DNA from: Shewanella amazonensis SB2B
GTDB taxonomy: Bacteria > Pseudomonadota > Gammaproteobacteria > Enterobacterales > Shewanellaceae
Assembly (NCBI RefSeq): GCF_000015245.1
Contig: NC_008700.1
Location: 2,796,001 to 2,860,000, forward strand
Direction of reading: 5' to 3'
DNA length: 64,000 nt
The notes under the pieces are model-generated. The model did no database searches and was not told the origin of the DNA. It worked only from the letters and a program-made list of their open reading frames with translations. Numbering within the stretch: the first letter of the stretch is position 1; each line of letters starts with the position of its first letter. Below are positions 16,501 to 23,977 of this stretch, piece after piece. The position numbers and the translations under genes were made by a program.

Positions 16501-16592
16501 CAACCCTGTTGTCGTTGGTTTGGGTACCTGTGATGTATCGCCTGCTGATGCAAAGAAGCGCGCAGGCTCAACTCGCGACTCAGCCTGTGTGA
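13524..16592 (+). CDS. RND efflux pump permease (AcrB/MexF-like)
   Basis: 1022 residues, normal for the family, with twelve expected membrane segments and two large periplasmic loops. TM1 is at residues 10-30 (LAALFIALLLVAGLGAM). The central blocks start near 335 (LLQGFIIILLVLMLTLGL) and 860 (LLSSVALVITLLLATVVLS). The TM4 proton-relay motif reads GIMVDNAIVIVDA: the first Asp of the usual Asp-Asp pair is kept and the second is Asn, as in some non-AcrB subfamilies. Drug or solvent export driven by protons is expected. Its 3' end overlaps the convergent ydcH-like gene by 13 bases. Confidence 0.9.
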   Translation: MIKAFVENGRLAALFIALLLVAGLGAMSALPRLEDPHITNRYASVITHYPGASAERVEALVTEVLENQLRRLEELKLIQSTSRPGISVIQLELKDDITETDPVWSRARDLMADSRTKLPEGAANPTLDDQIGYANTVILGLAWRGGGEPRVDILGRYAKEMQSRLRLLPGTDFAHLYGAPSEEILVELDGNKVNQLALTPGAIAQILSAADSKIAAGEIHNSHFRALVEVSGELDSQTRIRQVPLKVDASGQIIRLGDVARVSRQYKTPPDTLALLSGERGIMVSARMLNNTRVDKWLAQVRGAVAELEAGMPANIEVQWLFEQESYTVTRLGELAMNLLQGFIIILLVLMLTLGLRNAFVVSLSLPLTALFTLACMRAVDLPIHQMSVTGLVVALGIMVDNAIVIVDAISQRRQEGQGRLEAVSNTLKHLWLPLAGSTITTILAFAPIVLMPGAAGEFVGGIAISVMFALAGSYLISHTLIAGLAGRFSPASEGHDWRAHGIRMPKLAAAYEGLLGKVLKRPLASALLIGLLPLLGFMAAGRMTEQFFPPSDRDMFQIEVYLAPQVSLERCHITVAAMDKLLEQTDGIERIDWVVGGNIPSFYYNITQRQQGAANYAQAMVKVRDFDTANALIPTLQRTLDKEFPEAQVLVRKLEQGPPFNAPVEMMVYGPSLEELRRLGDEIRAILASHDKVIHTRATLSPGAPKVQLAVDEDASLMSGLTLTDIANQVQMATTGRSGGSILEQTESLPVRVRLDDSMREQQGRLAAIELVSRAGSGIPLSALSHTQITVSRGAIPRRNGQRVNTLEAYIQTDVLPARVLGDVRERIDALPLPPGYHIEVGGESAKRNEAVGNLLSSVALVITLLLATVVLSFNSFRLTGIILLSAAQSAGLGLLAVYLFDYPFGFTVIIGLLGLMGLAINAAIVILAELEDVADARQMTLQTLVKTVASCTRHITSTTITTVGGFLPLIIAGGGFWPPFAVAIAGGTVLTTLLSLVWVPVMYRLLMQRSAQAQLATQPV

Positions 16593-16825
16593 GCCTTGAG
16601 GGTATGATAAATTTTATCTTTCAACTCGGCGCGCTCGAGCTTGAGGGCTGAGAAGTGTTCATCTGTGGTGGGCACTTTATTGACCTCCAGACCACGGATC
16701 TTATGGTCCAGCTCGTGATAGCGTCTGGCCTTGGCACTGAATTCGCTGTCACTGGACTTAAGACTTTGGATAAGCTCACTGTAATCGGGGAACTCATTGG
16801 AAAGAAGGTGGTTTTCTCCCAGCAT
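16580..16825 (-). CDS. YdcH-like small protein (DUF465)
   Basis: 81 residues from ATG at 16825, which has GGAGGT four bases upstream. Longer readings lack this support. It opens MLGENHLLSNEFPDY and is one predicted coiled-coil helical hairpin, with YHELDHKIRGLE then LKLERAELKDKIYHTLK, the pattern of DUF465/YdcH proteins. The function of this family is not established. It converges with the RND permease gene. Confidence 0.8.
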   Translation of the reverse strand: MLGENHLLSNEFPDYSELIQSLKSSDSEFSAKARRYHELDHKIRGLEVNKVPTTDEHFSALKLERAELKDKIYHTLKAHTG

Positions 16826-16974
16826 GATGACCTCCATATGGGTGGATGAAAAGTGTGGTTCAATATGCTGTCCACTTGGTTTGGCCCTCCGGGCCCAAAT
16901 GAGATAACAGCACAAAAATCGTACAGCCTATTCACCATAAGCCGCACCTCTGACTTGTGCAAATTTGAACCAGT

Positions 16975-17001
16975 AAAAAGGCGCCCCTATGGGCGCCTTT
17001 T
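16975..17001 (-). terminator. Rho-independent terminator without an obvious gene
   Basis: Stem GGCGCCC with a four-base loop (CTAT). On the minus strand it is followed by five T, on the plus strand by four. No gene reads into it from either side within 300 bases, so it may end a small RNA. Confidence 0.7.
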
Positions 17002-17427
17002 ATCTCTTTCAGATTCAGTTTAAAACGTGCAGCAAAATGCTGCTCAGTAGCTAAGCCCCCAAATACCCCAGAGATTCGTGTCGTACGTTCCATCGCAGGC
17101 GCATACCTGTTAGTCATCCGTCAGGTGCGCCCCACAGATTCATTCTTGTACCATGGCAAGCTGTCACTGAGAATGTGGGCTCAGCAATGTCGAAATCACA
17201 GAGGTCTCAGGTGTCTTTGACATAGCCCAACTGGCGTAAATACCTAAACCTCCCGATGCGCTGAGTCCTCAGTGGCAATGTCCCTTTGCCCAGCTCCACG
17301 CTTTTTTTCCCTCTATTACCTTTACCGTAGCCAAGGATACAAAGCACCACTCAGCATTGCGTGCATCATCCCAAATCCATTGCATGTGATTAAATTAACA
17401 AAAGGTAAATTCAGAGTTGGAGCTTGG

Positions 17428-17454
17428 TCAATTTTTCGTACGCCGTGCCGATGT
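17428..17454 (+). promoter_or_regulatory. Sigma-28 (FliA) type promoter of the chemoreceptor gene
   Basis: TCAATTTT, eleven bases, then GCCGATGT, against the consensus TAAAGTTT-N11-GCCGATAA. Spacing is exact and the -10 half matches in seven of eight positions. It lies 37 bases before the ATG at 17492. Chemoreceptors are typical late flagellar-class genes. Confidence 0.7.
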
Positions 17455-17491
17455 ACATTAGTCACACCCTGCGAGTCTGTAAGGAAAAACA

Positions 17492-19492
17492 ATGAACTAT
17501 AAAGAATGGCCACTGGCCAAACAGATAGGCATTTTAGCAACTCTGCTTACCCTGGTGGTGTTTGCCCTGATGGGATTGATAGCCTACAAGTCGGCATCCA
17601 ATGCTTTGCAGCAAAAAGGCACCCACGCCATGTCATCCAAGGCTGAAGCCGTTACCGACATGCTGGCACTGCAGTACCGAAGCCTTGCCACCCTCGCCCA
17701 CCGCAATGCCGATGTTCTCAGAGAAATGTATCCCGGCAGCTTTTATAAATCCGGCAACACAGTCAAAGTACTGGGGCAAGACACACCGGCGCTGATGCAC
17801 GACAAAGAACAAATCAACTCGACCAAGAGCAAGGTTGACCGCTATGCCAACCTCACCGGCGGCACCGCCACCGTGTTTGTGAAAGACGGCGACGACTTTT
17901 TACGGATTTCTACCTCACTCAAAAAGGCCGATGGCAGCCGGGCACTGGGGACTTATCTCGGTAAAACCCACCCGGCATACAATGTTTTGATGCAGGGTGG
18001 ACAATATGAGGGCTACGCCAAACTCTTCGGTCACGACTATATGACTGTGTATCGGGCGGTTAAAAACCCGTCCGGAGAAGTGGTAGCCGTACTCTATATC
18101 GGCTTTGACATCGGCGACTCACTGACCCAGCTGAAAGCCGCAGTAAGCCGCCTGAAGGTTGAAAAAACCGGCCACTTTATGTTGTTAAACCAAAAGGATG
18201 AGGTGGTATACGCCCAGGAGAGTCAGGCAGGCGAGCCCTTGAATGCCAGTATGCTCGAGGGTCTGTCGCCTTCAGACCTGCCAGTAGGTAGCGGTGAAAT
18301 GCAGTTTACCGACAATCAGGAACTGGAGAGATATCTAATCACCCGCGACATTCCCGGTTGGCACTGGCGCCTGATAGCATCGGTCCCCATGGCTGAGCTC
18401 CATGAGGAGAGTGTGGCCCTGCTCAAGGTCAACACCCTGCTGTCGATAGGCGCCATTCTGTTTATCACCCTGAGCCTGTCATGGGTGTTGCTGCGGGCAC
18501 TTAAGCCCTTAACTGACTTGAAAACCCAGCTTGAAGGTCTGGGTCGGGGTGAATTGGATCAACATTGGCAAACCAGCCCTGCCGATACCCACAACGAAGT
18601 GGACCATATTCGCAACAGTGTTGCGACCATGGCGGGCAATCTGAAAACCCTGATTGAATCGCTGAAATCATCTGTCACCACACTGGGCACCATGGCCGAA
18701 GATGCCCGGCAAATCGCCGCGCAAAATGGCGATGAAGCCACAGCGCTGATGGCCCAAACCGACCAAATCGCCACCGCCATCGAAGAAATGTCTACCTCTA
18801 TACGCGATGTGGCTGAGCATTCCAGTGACGGGGCGCAGCAGAGCCAGAGCGTGGACAGTGCCGCCAAAGAAGGTCAGAAACGGCTCGATGGTATGGTAGC
18901 GGACCTTGGCCGCCTCAGTGAGGTTTTGGCGGCAAGCCACGATGCGGTTGAACAGGTTTCCAAAGAGAGTGAAGCTATCAGCCAGGTCACCGAAGTCATT
19001 AACAGCATTGCCGAACAGACCAATTTGCTGGCGCTGAATGCCGCTATCGAAGCGGCCCGAGCCGGTGAGCAGGGCCGCGGCTTTGCGGTGGTTGCCGATG
19101 AAGTCCGAACCCTCGCCAGCCGTACCCAAAGCTCTATTCAGGAAATCAGTAAAACCATTGGCAATCTTCAGGATAAGGTGCGCAGCACCGCAGCCCAGAT
19201 GAAAAAAGCCCATGAGCTTGGACAAAGCTGCGCCGAGCAGGGCAGTATCACGGGCGAGGAACTGGATACCATTACCGGCCGTATCGGAGATTTGGCCACA
19301 GTTTCTGCCAGCATTGCCAGCGCCACCCAGCAGCAGAGCACTGTCGCCGAAGACATTACCCGCAATCTGCACCTGATAAGTGACCTTGCCCGGGAAGGAG
19401 AGTTCCGGGCTGGCGCCACGGTGGACAGCGCCAATCAGCTCAGGGATTTGGCGCGGGATCTGACCGCGCGGATTGGGGTGTTCAGAACCTGA
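17492..19492 (+). CDS. Methyl-accepting chemotaxis protein with periplasmic Cache domain
   Basis: 666 residues. TM1 is about residues 11-32. A periplasmic Cache_3/Cache_2-type sensor follows (AKLFGHDYMTVYRAVKNPSG and AVLYIGFDIGDS). TM2 is near 308-328, then HAMP. The long cytoplasmic coiled coil carries the conserved tip EQTNLLALNAAIEAARAGEQ and GRGFAVVADEVRTLASRTQ. It ends IGVFRT with no NWETF-type tail, so it would rely on other receptors for adaptation enzymes. AAGGA precedes the ATG. The ligand cannot be told. A strong terminator follows and a sigma-28-type promoter precedes it. Confidence 0.93.
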   Translation: MNYKEWPLAKQIGILATLLTLVVFALMGLIAYKSASNALQQKGTHAMSSKAEAVTDMLALQYRSLATLAHRNADVLREMYPGSFYKSGNTVKVLGQDTPALMHDKEQINSTKSKVDRYANLTGGTATVFVKDGDDFLRISTSLKKADGSRALGTYLGKTHPAYNVLMQGGQYEGYAKLFGHDYMTVYRAVKNPSGEVVAVLYIGFDIGDSLTQLKAAVSRLKVEKTGHFMLLNQKDEVVYAQESQAGEPLNASMLEGLSPSDLPVGSGEMQFTDNQELERYLITRDIPGWHWRLIASVPMAELHEESVALLKVNTLLSIGAILFITLSLSWVLLRALKPLTDLKTQLEGLGRGELDQHWQTSPADTHNEVDHIRNSVATMAGNLKTLIESLKSSVTTLGTMAEDARQIAAQNGDEATALMAQTDQIATAIEEMSTSIRDVAEHSSDGAQQSQSVDSAAKEGQKRLDGMVADLGRLSEVLAASHDAVEQVSKESEAISQVTEVINSIAEQTNLLALNAAIEAARAGEQGRGFAVVADEVRTLASRTQSSIQEISKTIGNLQDKVRSTAAQMKKAHELGQSCAEQGSITGEELDTITGRIGDLATVSASIASATQQQSTVAEDITRNLHLISDLAREGEFRAGATVDSANQLRDLARDLTARIGVFRT

Positions 19493-19506
19493 TCCTCACC
19501 CGCAAT

Positions 19507-19534
19507 AAAAAAGCCGCCAAAAGGCGGCTTTTTT
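19507..19534 (+). terminator. Rho-independent terminator of the chemoreceptor gene
   Basis: Twelve-base stem AAAAAAGCCGCC, AAAA loop, and a run of six T. It starts about fifteen bases after the stop codon. Confidence 0.9.
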
Positions 19535-19605
19535 ATTTCTCGCTGAATACCCGGTACATTGCCACGTGAGCTATCAGTCATGAGTTTCATTTACCGTGCT
19601 GGAAT

Positions 19606-19652
19606 TCAGAGCTCAATTTCAGAGCTGGATTTCAGAGCTGGATGTCAGAGCT
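19606..19652. repeat. Four 13-bp tandem repeats
   Basis: TCAGAGCT recurs at 19606, 19619, 19632 and 19645, exactly 13 bases apart, with similar spacers (GGATT-like). The last copy supplies the stop codon of the minus-strand TfoX-like gene, so the repeats lie in its 3' untranslated end. Confidence 0.85.
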
Positions 19653-19923
19653 TTTGCCTGATATCAAGGCTTAATGCAGCGTCCCACATCAGCACCAGCT
19701 CCGCTTTTAGCTCCCGCCTGACATCCTGCCAATGGCGCCCTTCCAAGGCACCTTCGAGGGCGTAGAGCAGATTAAGACTTACCGGAATTCCTGCTTGCTT
19801 GAGGCGCAACATCACTTCAATACTGCCAAGGCAATGCAAATCTTCAAGGCTGGTTATCCCTATCTCATTGAGCCAAGCCGCCGACTTGGGGCCAAGGTTG
19901 GCGGCTTTTAGAATTGGGGTCAT
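19645..19923 (-). CDS. TfoX C-terminal-domain protein
   Basis: 92 residues made only of the helix-hairpin-helix-like TfoX_C domain: LKAANLGPKSAAWLNEIGI, then SLEDLHCLGSIEVMLRLKQAG and the LLYALEGALEGRHW helix. Full TfoX/Sxy competence regulators carry an extra N-terminal domain that is absent here. Stand-alone C-terminal proteins are common in gammaproteobacteria and have no firm role. It may bind nucleic acid. A 13-base repeat array follows its stop. Confidence 0.75.
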   Translation of the reverse strand: MTPILKAANLGPKSAAWLNEIGITSLEDLHCLGSIEVMLRLKQAGIPVSLNLLYALEGALEGRHWQDVRRELKAELVLMWDAALSLDIRQKL

Positions 19924-19987
19924 GGGGTACTCCGAAACAAGCGGTTTGCCCCATCATAGCATCAGGATTGGAACCTCCGGAAAAAAC

Positions 19988-20010
19988 AAACCCCGCACAG
20001 GGCGGGGTTT
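19988..20010 (-). terminator. Terminator of the cydABX operon
   Basis: Nine-base stem AAACCCCGC with a five-base loop; on the minus strand it runs into TTTGTTTTTT. It lies 17 bases past the cydX stop. Confidence 0.88.
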
Positions 20011-20026
20011 ATCGTGTCTCAGGCGC

Positions 20027-20140
20027 TTATTCGTCGTCTGACTTGCGATCCATGTTTTCGGTGTTTTCAAGCCACAGGGCGTTGATAATCCCGAAGGAAC
20101 AGGCCAAGAGTACGCCCAGAATCCAGGTGAAATACCACAT
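20027..20140 (-). CDS. cydX: Cytochrome bd oxidase small subunit CydX
   Basis: A 37-residue single-helix membrane protein, MWYFTWILGVLLACSFGI then a tail rich in Asp and Glu. The N-terminal WYFTWILG and the position 12 bases after cydB are diagnostic of CydX (YbgT family). It lies against CydA in the complex and is needed for stable haem binding in E. coli. An SD-like AAGGAG sits before the ATG. It is too short for many gene finders. Confidence 0.95.
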   Translation of the reverse strand: MWYFTWILGVLLACSFGIINALWLENTENMDRKSDDE

Positions 20141-20152
20141 AGCGACTCCTTA

Positions 20153-21292
20153 TCAGTACAGTGAATGCTTGTTGTTGTCGATGAACTGACGGCTCAGACG
20201 ACCATACATCTTGTAGTAAGTCCAGATGGTGTACGAGAGCACAATCGGAACAAAGATAATGGCAGCCCAGGTCATCACGGTCAGGGTCATTTCACTGGCG
20301 GTGGCATCCCACATGGTCAGGCTCACGCCCGGCTCCAGTGAAGATGGCATCACGAACGGGAACATGGCCGCGCCGCAGGTCAGGATCACACCGGCAACCG
20401 CCAGCGAGCTGAACAGGAAGGCAAAACCACTGCGGTTAAAACGGCTTGCAAGAATCACCAGCACCGGCATCGCCAGACCCAGTACAGGGAAAGCCATGGT
20501 GATGGGGTACGTCTGATAGTTCGCCATCCAGGCACCACTTACCAACTCAACGGTTTTACCCACTGGATTAGAGGCAGCGTGGGTGTCGATAGCCGAGGTA
20601 ATCACATAACCATCGATGCCATTGGCGACCCAGAAACCAGCCGCGGCAAACAGTACGACCAGCAGAAGTGCCAGCAGCTGAGCGGCATTGGTGGCACGCA
20701 CCCGCAGCTCGCCTTCAGTCTTCATCTGCAGCCAGGTTGCGCCCTGCATCATAAACATGCTCACGCTAACCAAGCCGGCCAACAGACCGAAGGGGTTAAG
20801 CAGACCAAACAGGCCACCGTGGTATTTGGCACGCAGGAACTCATCAAAATTGAAGGGTACGCCCTGCAGCAGGTTACCAAAGGCAACACCGATAATCAGC
20901 GGCGGCACGAAGGAGCCCACAAACAGCGCCCAGTCCCAGGACTTACGCCATTTTGGTGCTTCAATCTTGGAGCGATAGTCAAAGCCCACCGGACGCAAAA
21001 ACAGCGCCAGCAGCACAATCACCATGGCCACATAGAAGCCCGAGAAAGACACGGCATAGACCATGGGCCAGGCGGCAAAGAGCGCGCCACCGGCGGTGAT
21101 AAGCCATACCTGGTTACCGTCCCAGTGGGGGGCAACGGTGTTGATCATGACTCTTCTGTCGGTGTCATCCTTGCCGATAACTGGCAGCAAGGCACCCACA
21201 CCCATGTCGAAACCGTCGGTGACAGCGAAGCCGATAAAGAGCACGCCGACCAGGGCCCACCAGATAAAACGCAATACTTCGTAATCAAACAT
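20153..21292 (-). CDS. cydB: Cytochrome bd ubiquinol oxidase subunit II
   Basis: 379 residues, the same length as in E. coli. It is a multi-helix membrane protein beginning MFDYEVLRFIWWALVGVLF and holding the family motifs GFDMGVGALLP, NTVAPHWDGNQVWLI and GFDYRSKI. It pairs with CydA to form the high-affinity quinol:O2 oxidoreductase used at low oxygen; it carries no haem ligands of its own in most species. It sits 15 bases after cydA and 12 before cydX. Confidence 0.97.
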   Translation of the reverse strand: MFDYEVLRFIWWALVGVLFIGFAVTDGFDMGVGALLPVIGKDDTDRRVMINTVAPHWDGNQVWLITAGGALFAAWPMVYAVSFSGFYVAMVIVLLALFLRPVGFDYRSKIEAPKWRKSWDWALFVGSFVPPLIIGVAFGNLLQGVPFNFDEFLRAKYHGGLFGLLNPFGLLAGLVSVSMFMMQGATWLQMKTEGELRVRATNAAQLLALLLVVLFAAAGFWVANGIDGYVITSAIDTHAASNPVGKTVELVSGAWMANYQTYPITMAFPVLGLAMPVLVILASRFNRSGFAFLFSSLAVAGVILTCGAAMFPFVMPSSLEPGVSLTMWDATASEMTLTVMTWAAIIFVPIVLSYTIWTYYKMYGRLSRQFIDNNKHSLY

Positions 21293-21307
21293 AGTCTTAT
21301 CCTTCCC

Positions 21308-22864
21308 TTAGGCTTCCAGCTTCTCGAAATGGTAGCGGCCGGTCTTGAGGCTGCTTGGGCCAAGACGGGCATACTTGAACATCAGGAAGAGCTCAATCAC
21401 CAACAGCACTGAGTAGAACAGTGTGATAGAGGCGATACTGAACCAGAGATCGCTTGGGTTCAGGCTGGAGGCCGACATAAAGGTTGGCAGCACTTCAGAG
21501 ATGGTCCATGGCTGGCGACCATACTCGGCCACAAACCAACCACACTCGATAGCAATCCAGGGCAGCGGCAGGCTGTAGAGCGCGGCCTTGAGTACCCATT
21601 TCTTTTCTTCGATGCGGTGACGTGTGCTCTGCCAGAAGGCCGCGGCAAACACGAACAGCATGATAACGCCCAGGCCCACCATGACACGGAACGACCAGAA
21701 CAGCGGTGCCACGCTTGGGATAGAATCCTTGGCAGCGGCCTTGATTTGCTCTTCGGTGGCATCAACCACCTTGTCGGTGTAACGCTTGAGCAGCAGACCA
21801 TAGCCCAGGTCTATCTTGGCTTCTTCAAAAGCCGCCTTAAGCTCAGGGTCCTTGTTTCCGGCACGCAGCTCTTCGAGCATGGCGTAAGCCTTCATACCGT
21901 TACGGATACGTACTTCGTGCTCATCCACCAGATCGCGCAGACCTGTTACTTCCTCGTCCAATGAACGGGTAGCGATAATACCCATGGCATAAGGGATCTT
22001 GATGGCGCCGTCGGTGTGCATGGTTTCCTGATTTGGAAAACCCACTACGGTAAAGGAGGCAGGAGCTGGCTCTGTGTGCCATTCGGCTTCAACGGCAGCC
22101 AGTTTCACACGCTGTACCTCACCCACCTTATAACCGGACTCATCGCCGAGCACGATAACAGACAGGATAGAGGCCATACCAAAGCTTGCGGCAATGGCGA
22201 AAGAGCGACGGGCAAACGGCAGGTCACGCTTTTTCAGGATGTAGTAAGCACTGATAGCCAGCACGAACATGGCACCAGCCACATAGCCGGAGGCCACTGT
22301 GTGAACAAACTTCACCTGAGCAACCGGGTTAAAGACCACTTCGGCAAAGCTGGTCATTTCCATGCGCATGGTTTCGTAATTGAACACAGATCCCACAGGG
22401 TTCTGCATCCAGCCATTGGCTACCAGAATCCACAATGCCGACATATTGGTACCGAGCGCCATCAGCCAGGTTACCGTGAGGTGCTGACGCTTGGAGAATC
22501 TATCCCAACCAAAGAAGAACATGCCCACAAAGGTTGATTCGAGGAAGAAGGCCATTAAGCCTTCAATGGCAAGGGGCGCACCGAAGATGTCGCCAACATA
22601 GTGAGAATAGTATGACCAGTTGGTTCCAAACTGGAATTCCATGGCCAGGCCCGTGGTCACGCCCAGGGCAAAGTTAATCCCGAACAGCTTACCCCAGAAC
22701 TTGGTCATGTCCTTGTAGATCTGCTTGTTGGTCATCACGTAAAGCGATTCCATGATAGCCAGCAGAAAGGCCATGCCCAGGGTCAGGGGTACAAACAGGA
22801 AGTGATACATGGCCGTCAGCGCAAACTGCAAGCGCGATAGCTCAACAACCTCTTCAACAATCAT
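21308..22864 (-). CDS. cydA: Cytochrome bd ubiquinol oxidase subunit I
   Basis: 518 residues, long Q-loop class by size. The N-terminal helix has the haem-ligand His in ALTAMYHFLFVPLTLG. The second haem-binding segment lies near residue 185 (QVKFVHTVASGYV), and the quinol-side GRQPW motif near 445 (AEYGRQPWTISEVLP). It carries the two b haems and haem d. AAGGAG precedes the ATG on the minus strand. Upstream lies about 760 bases with an Fnr-like box, in keeping with oxygen control. Confidence 0.97.
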   Translation of the reverse strand: MIVEEVVELSRLQFALTAMYHFLFVPLTLGMAFLLAIMESLYVMTNKQIYKDMTKFWGKLFGINFALGVTTGLAMEFQFGTNWSYYSHYVGDIFGAPLAIEGLMAFFLESTFVGMFFFGWDRFSKRQHLTVTWLMALGTNMSALWILVANGWMQNPVGSVFNYETMRMEMTSFAEVVFNPVAQVKFVHTVASGYVAGAMFVLAISAYYILKKRDLPFARRSFAIAASFGMASILSVIVLGDESGYKVGEVQRVKLAAVEAEWHTEPAPASFTVVGFPNQETMHTDGAIKIPYAMGIIATRSLDEEVTGLRDLVDEHEVRIRNGMKAYAMLEELRAGNKDPELKAAFEEAKIDLGYGLLLKRYTDKVVDATEEQIKAAAKDSIPSVAPLFWSFRVMVGLGVIMLFVFAAAFWQSTRHRIEEKKWVLKAALYSLPLPWIAIECGWFVAEYGRQPWTISEVLPTFMSASSLNPSDLWFSIASITLFYSVLLVIELFLMFKYARLGPSSLKTGRYHFEKLEA

Positions 22865-23184
22865 CAGCGACTCCTTACTTGGTGCGTCCTGCTACCCTTA
22901 TCCGATCCCCATCGATAAGCGCAGCAACCTTTGTAGGATAGTAAAATTTGAGTTATTGATGCCCCGGCATTCTGAATCGGTCCAGGGGCAGACATTTTGA
23001 CGTCCTGGTCCATCTTCCCTGCCTGCGTGTTTTCGCCCCGATAATCCAGACTCAACTCACACTTTTGCAGCAGTTTGTGATGACCACCCGGCGTCACCGG
23101 GTGTGAAACACCCAAAAATTATTGCAATCAGGCAATTACACCTGGTTTTAAGGAGTTTCAGCAGCAATTTTATACCACCCTGAA

Positions 23185-23198
23185 TTGACGTAAATCAA
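23185..23198. promoter_or_regulatory. Fnr/EtrA or Crp-family box upstream of cydA
   Basis: TTGACGTAAATCAA matches the Fnr consensus TTGAT-N4-ATCAA in nine of ten defined bases. It lies about 320 bases before cydA and 440 before the microprotein gene, so either could be its target. Confidence 0.5.
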
Positions 23199-23513
23199 TC
23201 AATGCGGGGGCTTTAAGTGGAATTTGCAACCGAGCACACATTTTGTGAGGCGGCGTGATTGACACCCCATATCCAATGGAATAGGAAAGCACCCTCACCC
23301 CACAAAAGATGCGTATTTTCGCACCCTGATCGTATAAAACTGAATAAACCCACCACAAACCAAGGAGAAATGCGATAAAACATAAATATATCTACAACAA
23401 AATAACGAAAACAAATCATATGCCATTGTTTTTAATTTATTTATTTACAATTTAATACGCAACACCATTTTAGTTGATAAGTTTTTTTAATGAATAATTT
23501 CAATTTTTCTCGT

Positions 23514-23542
23514 TTGAGACTAACGAGATGACTGGCTAATAT
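23514..23542 (+). promoter_or_regulatory. Strong sigma-70 promoter of the microprotein unit
   Basis: TTGAGA, 17 bases, then TAATAT. Both hexamers are near consensus with ideal spacing. Transcription would start near 23550, about 75 bases before the small ATG. Confidence 0.7.
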
Positions 23543-23625
23543 ACGCACAAGTCGAGGAGATGCCCCCAATTGACGTGTTCCGGGGCTCACTCCGCAACCC
23601 CTGAAACTGACTGTGGAGATGTGCC

Positions 23626-23703
23626 ATGAAAAACTTCTTTGACCGTGTGATTAAGGCTTATAAGCGCGTTTTCGTTGAACTTTACAACGCTCGTCCGCTG
23701 TAA
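23626..23703 (+). CDS. 25-residue microprotein, unknown function
   Basis: ATG 23626 to TAA 23703. The peptide begins MKNFFDRVIKAYKRVF and ends ELYNARPL: a short basic amphipathic helix with Phe, Val and Tyr on one face and Lys and Arg on the other. GGAG sits about eight bases before the ATG. It has its own promoter and a terminator-like hairpin at 23754-23777, so it forms a 230-base transcription unit. I do not recognise the sequence. A 13-codon frame upstream (from 23562) could be a leader. The RNA could also act by itself. Confidence 0.55.
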   Translation: MKNFFDRVIKAYKRVFVELYNARPL

Positions 23704-23753
23704 GCAGTAACCGATTTCCCTTGAAGTGAATTGATGTTTTGTTAGCGCAAAAC

Positions 23754-23777
23754 GGCCCCTCCCTGAAAAGGTGCGGG
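23754..23777 (+). terminator. Terminator-like hairpin after the microprotein gene
   Basis: A five-base GCCCC/GGGGC stem extended by an imperfect inner stem around GAAA, followed by seven T at 23771-23777. The stem is imperfect but the T-run is strong. Confidence 0.6.
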
Positions 23778-23916
23778 GCATTTTTTTATGGGCGTGATTT
23801 GGGATATGGCGACTTCAGGGACAAATTGACGTTGAAGTTGCAAAAGTCTCAACCCCGAAAAACTCGCAAAAAAGTTCGAGAAATAAATATTAAAATTCAG
23901 ATTGTTAACCAAATAA

Positions 23917-23946
23917 AAAAAGGAGCGATTCTCATCGCTCCTTTTT
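23917..23946. terminator. Bidirectional terminator at the end of purL
   Basis: Thirteen-base perfect stem AAAAAGGAGCGAT, TCTC loop, T-run on both strands. It lies about 32 bases beyond the purL stop. Confidence 0.92.
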
Positions 23947-23977
23947 GTCAGCTTTATTGGCTGAACATCAGTACCGA

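Larger units (their letters stand above)
16826..17491. other. Long intergenic region before the chemoreceptor
   Basis: About 660 bases without a convincing coding frame. It contains a strong hairpin at 16975-17001 with better T-run on the minus strand, and a sigma-28-type promoter at 17428-17454. The hairpin follows no visible gene on either strand, so an untranslated minus-strand transcript is possible. The middle (17040-17400) shows nothing else I can name. Confidence 0.6.
22865..23625. other. Long regulatory gap between cydA and a microprotein gene
   Basis: About 760 bases with no credible gene; the short frames on the minus strand have no ribosome site or codon bias. It holds the Fnr-type box at 23185-23198, an AT-rich stretch at 23380-23510 that may bind ArcA or nucleoid proteins, and the promoter for the microprotein at 23514-23542. 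The cydA transcript start cannot be placed by eye. Confidence 0.6.

Noticed and set aside
17040..17400. Possible c-di-GMP riboswitch before the chemoreceptor
   Set aside because: The conserved GEMM core motifs could not be found in the leader.
18668..19372. 234-codon minus-strand frame opposite the chemoreceptor
   Set aside because: Antisense to the conserved signalling domain with no independent support.
20579..21412. 277-codon plus-strand frame opposite cydB and cydA
   Set aside because: Antisense to two well-identified genes; no family likeness and skewed composition.
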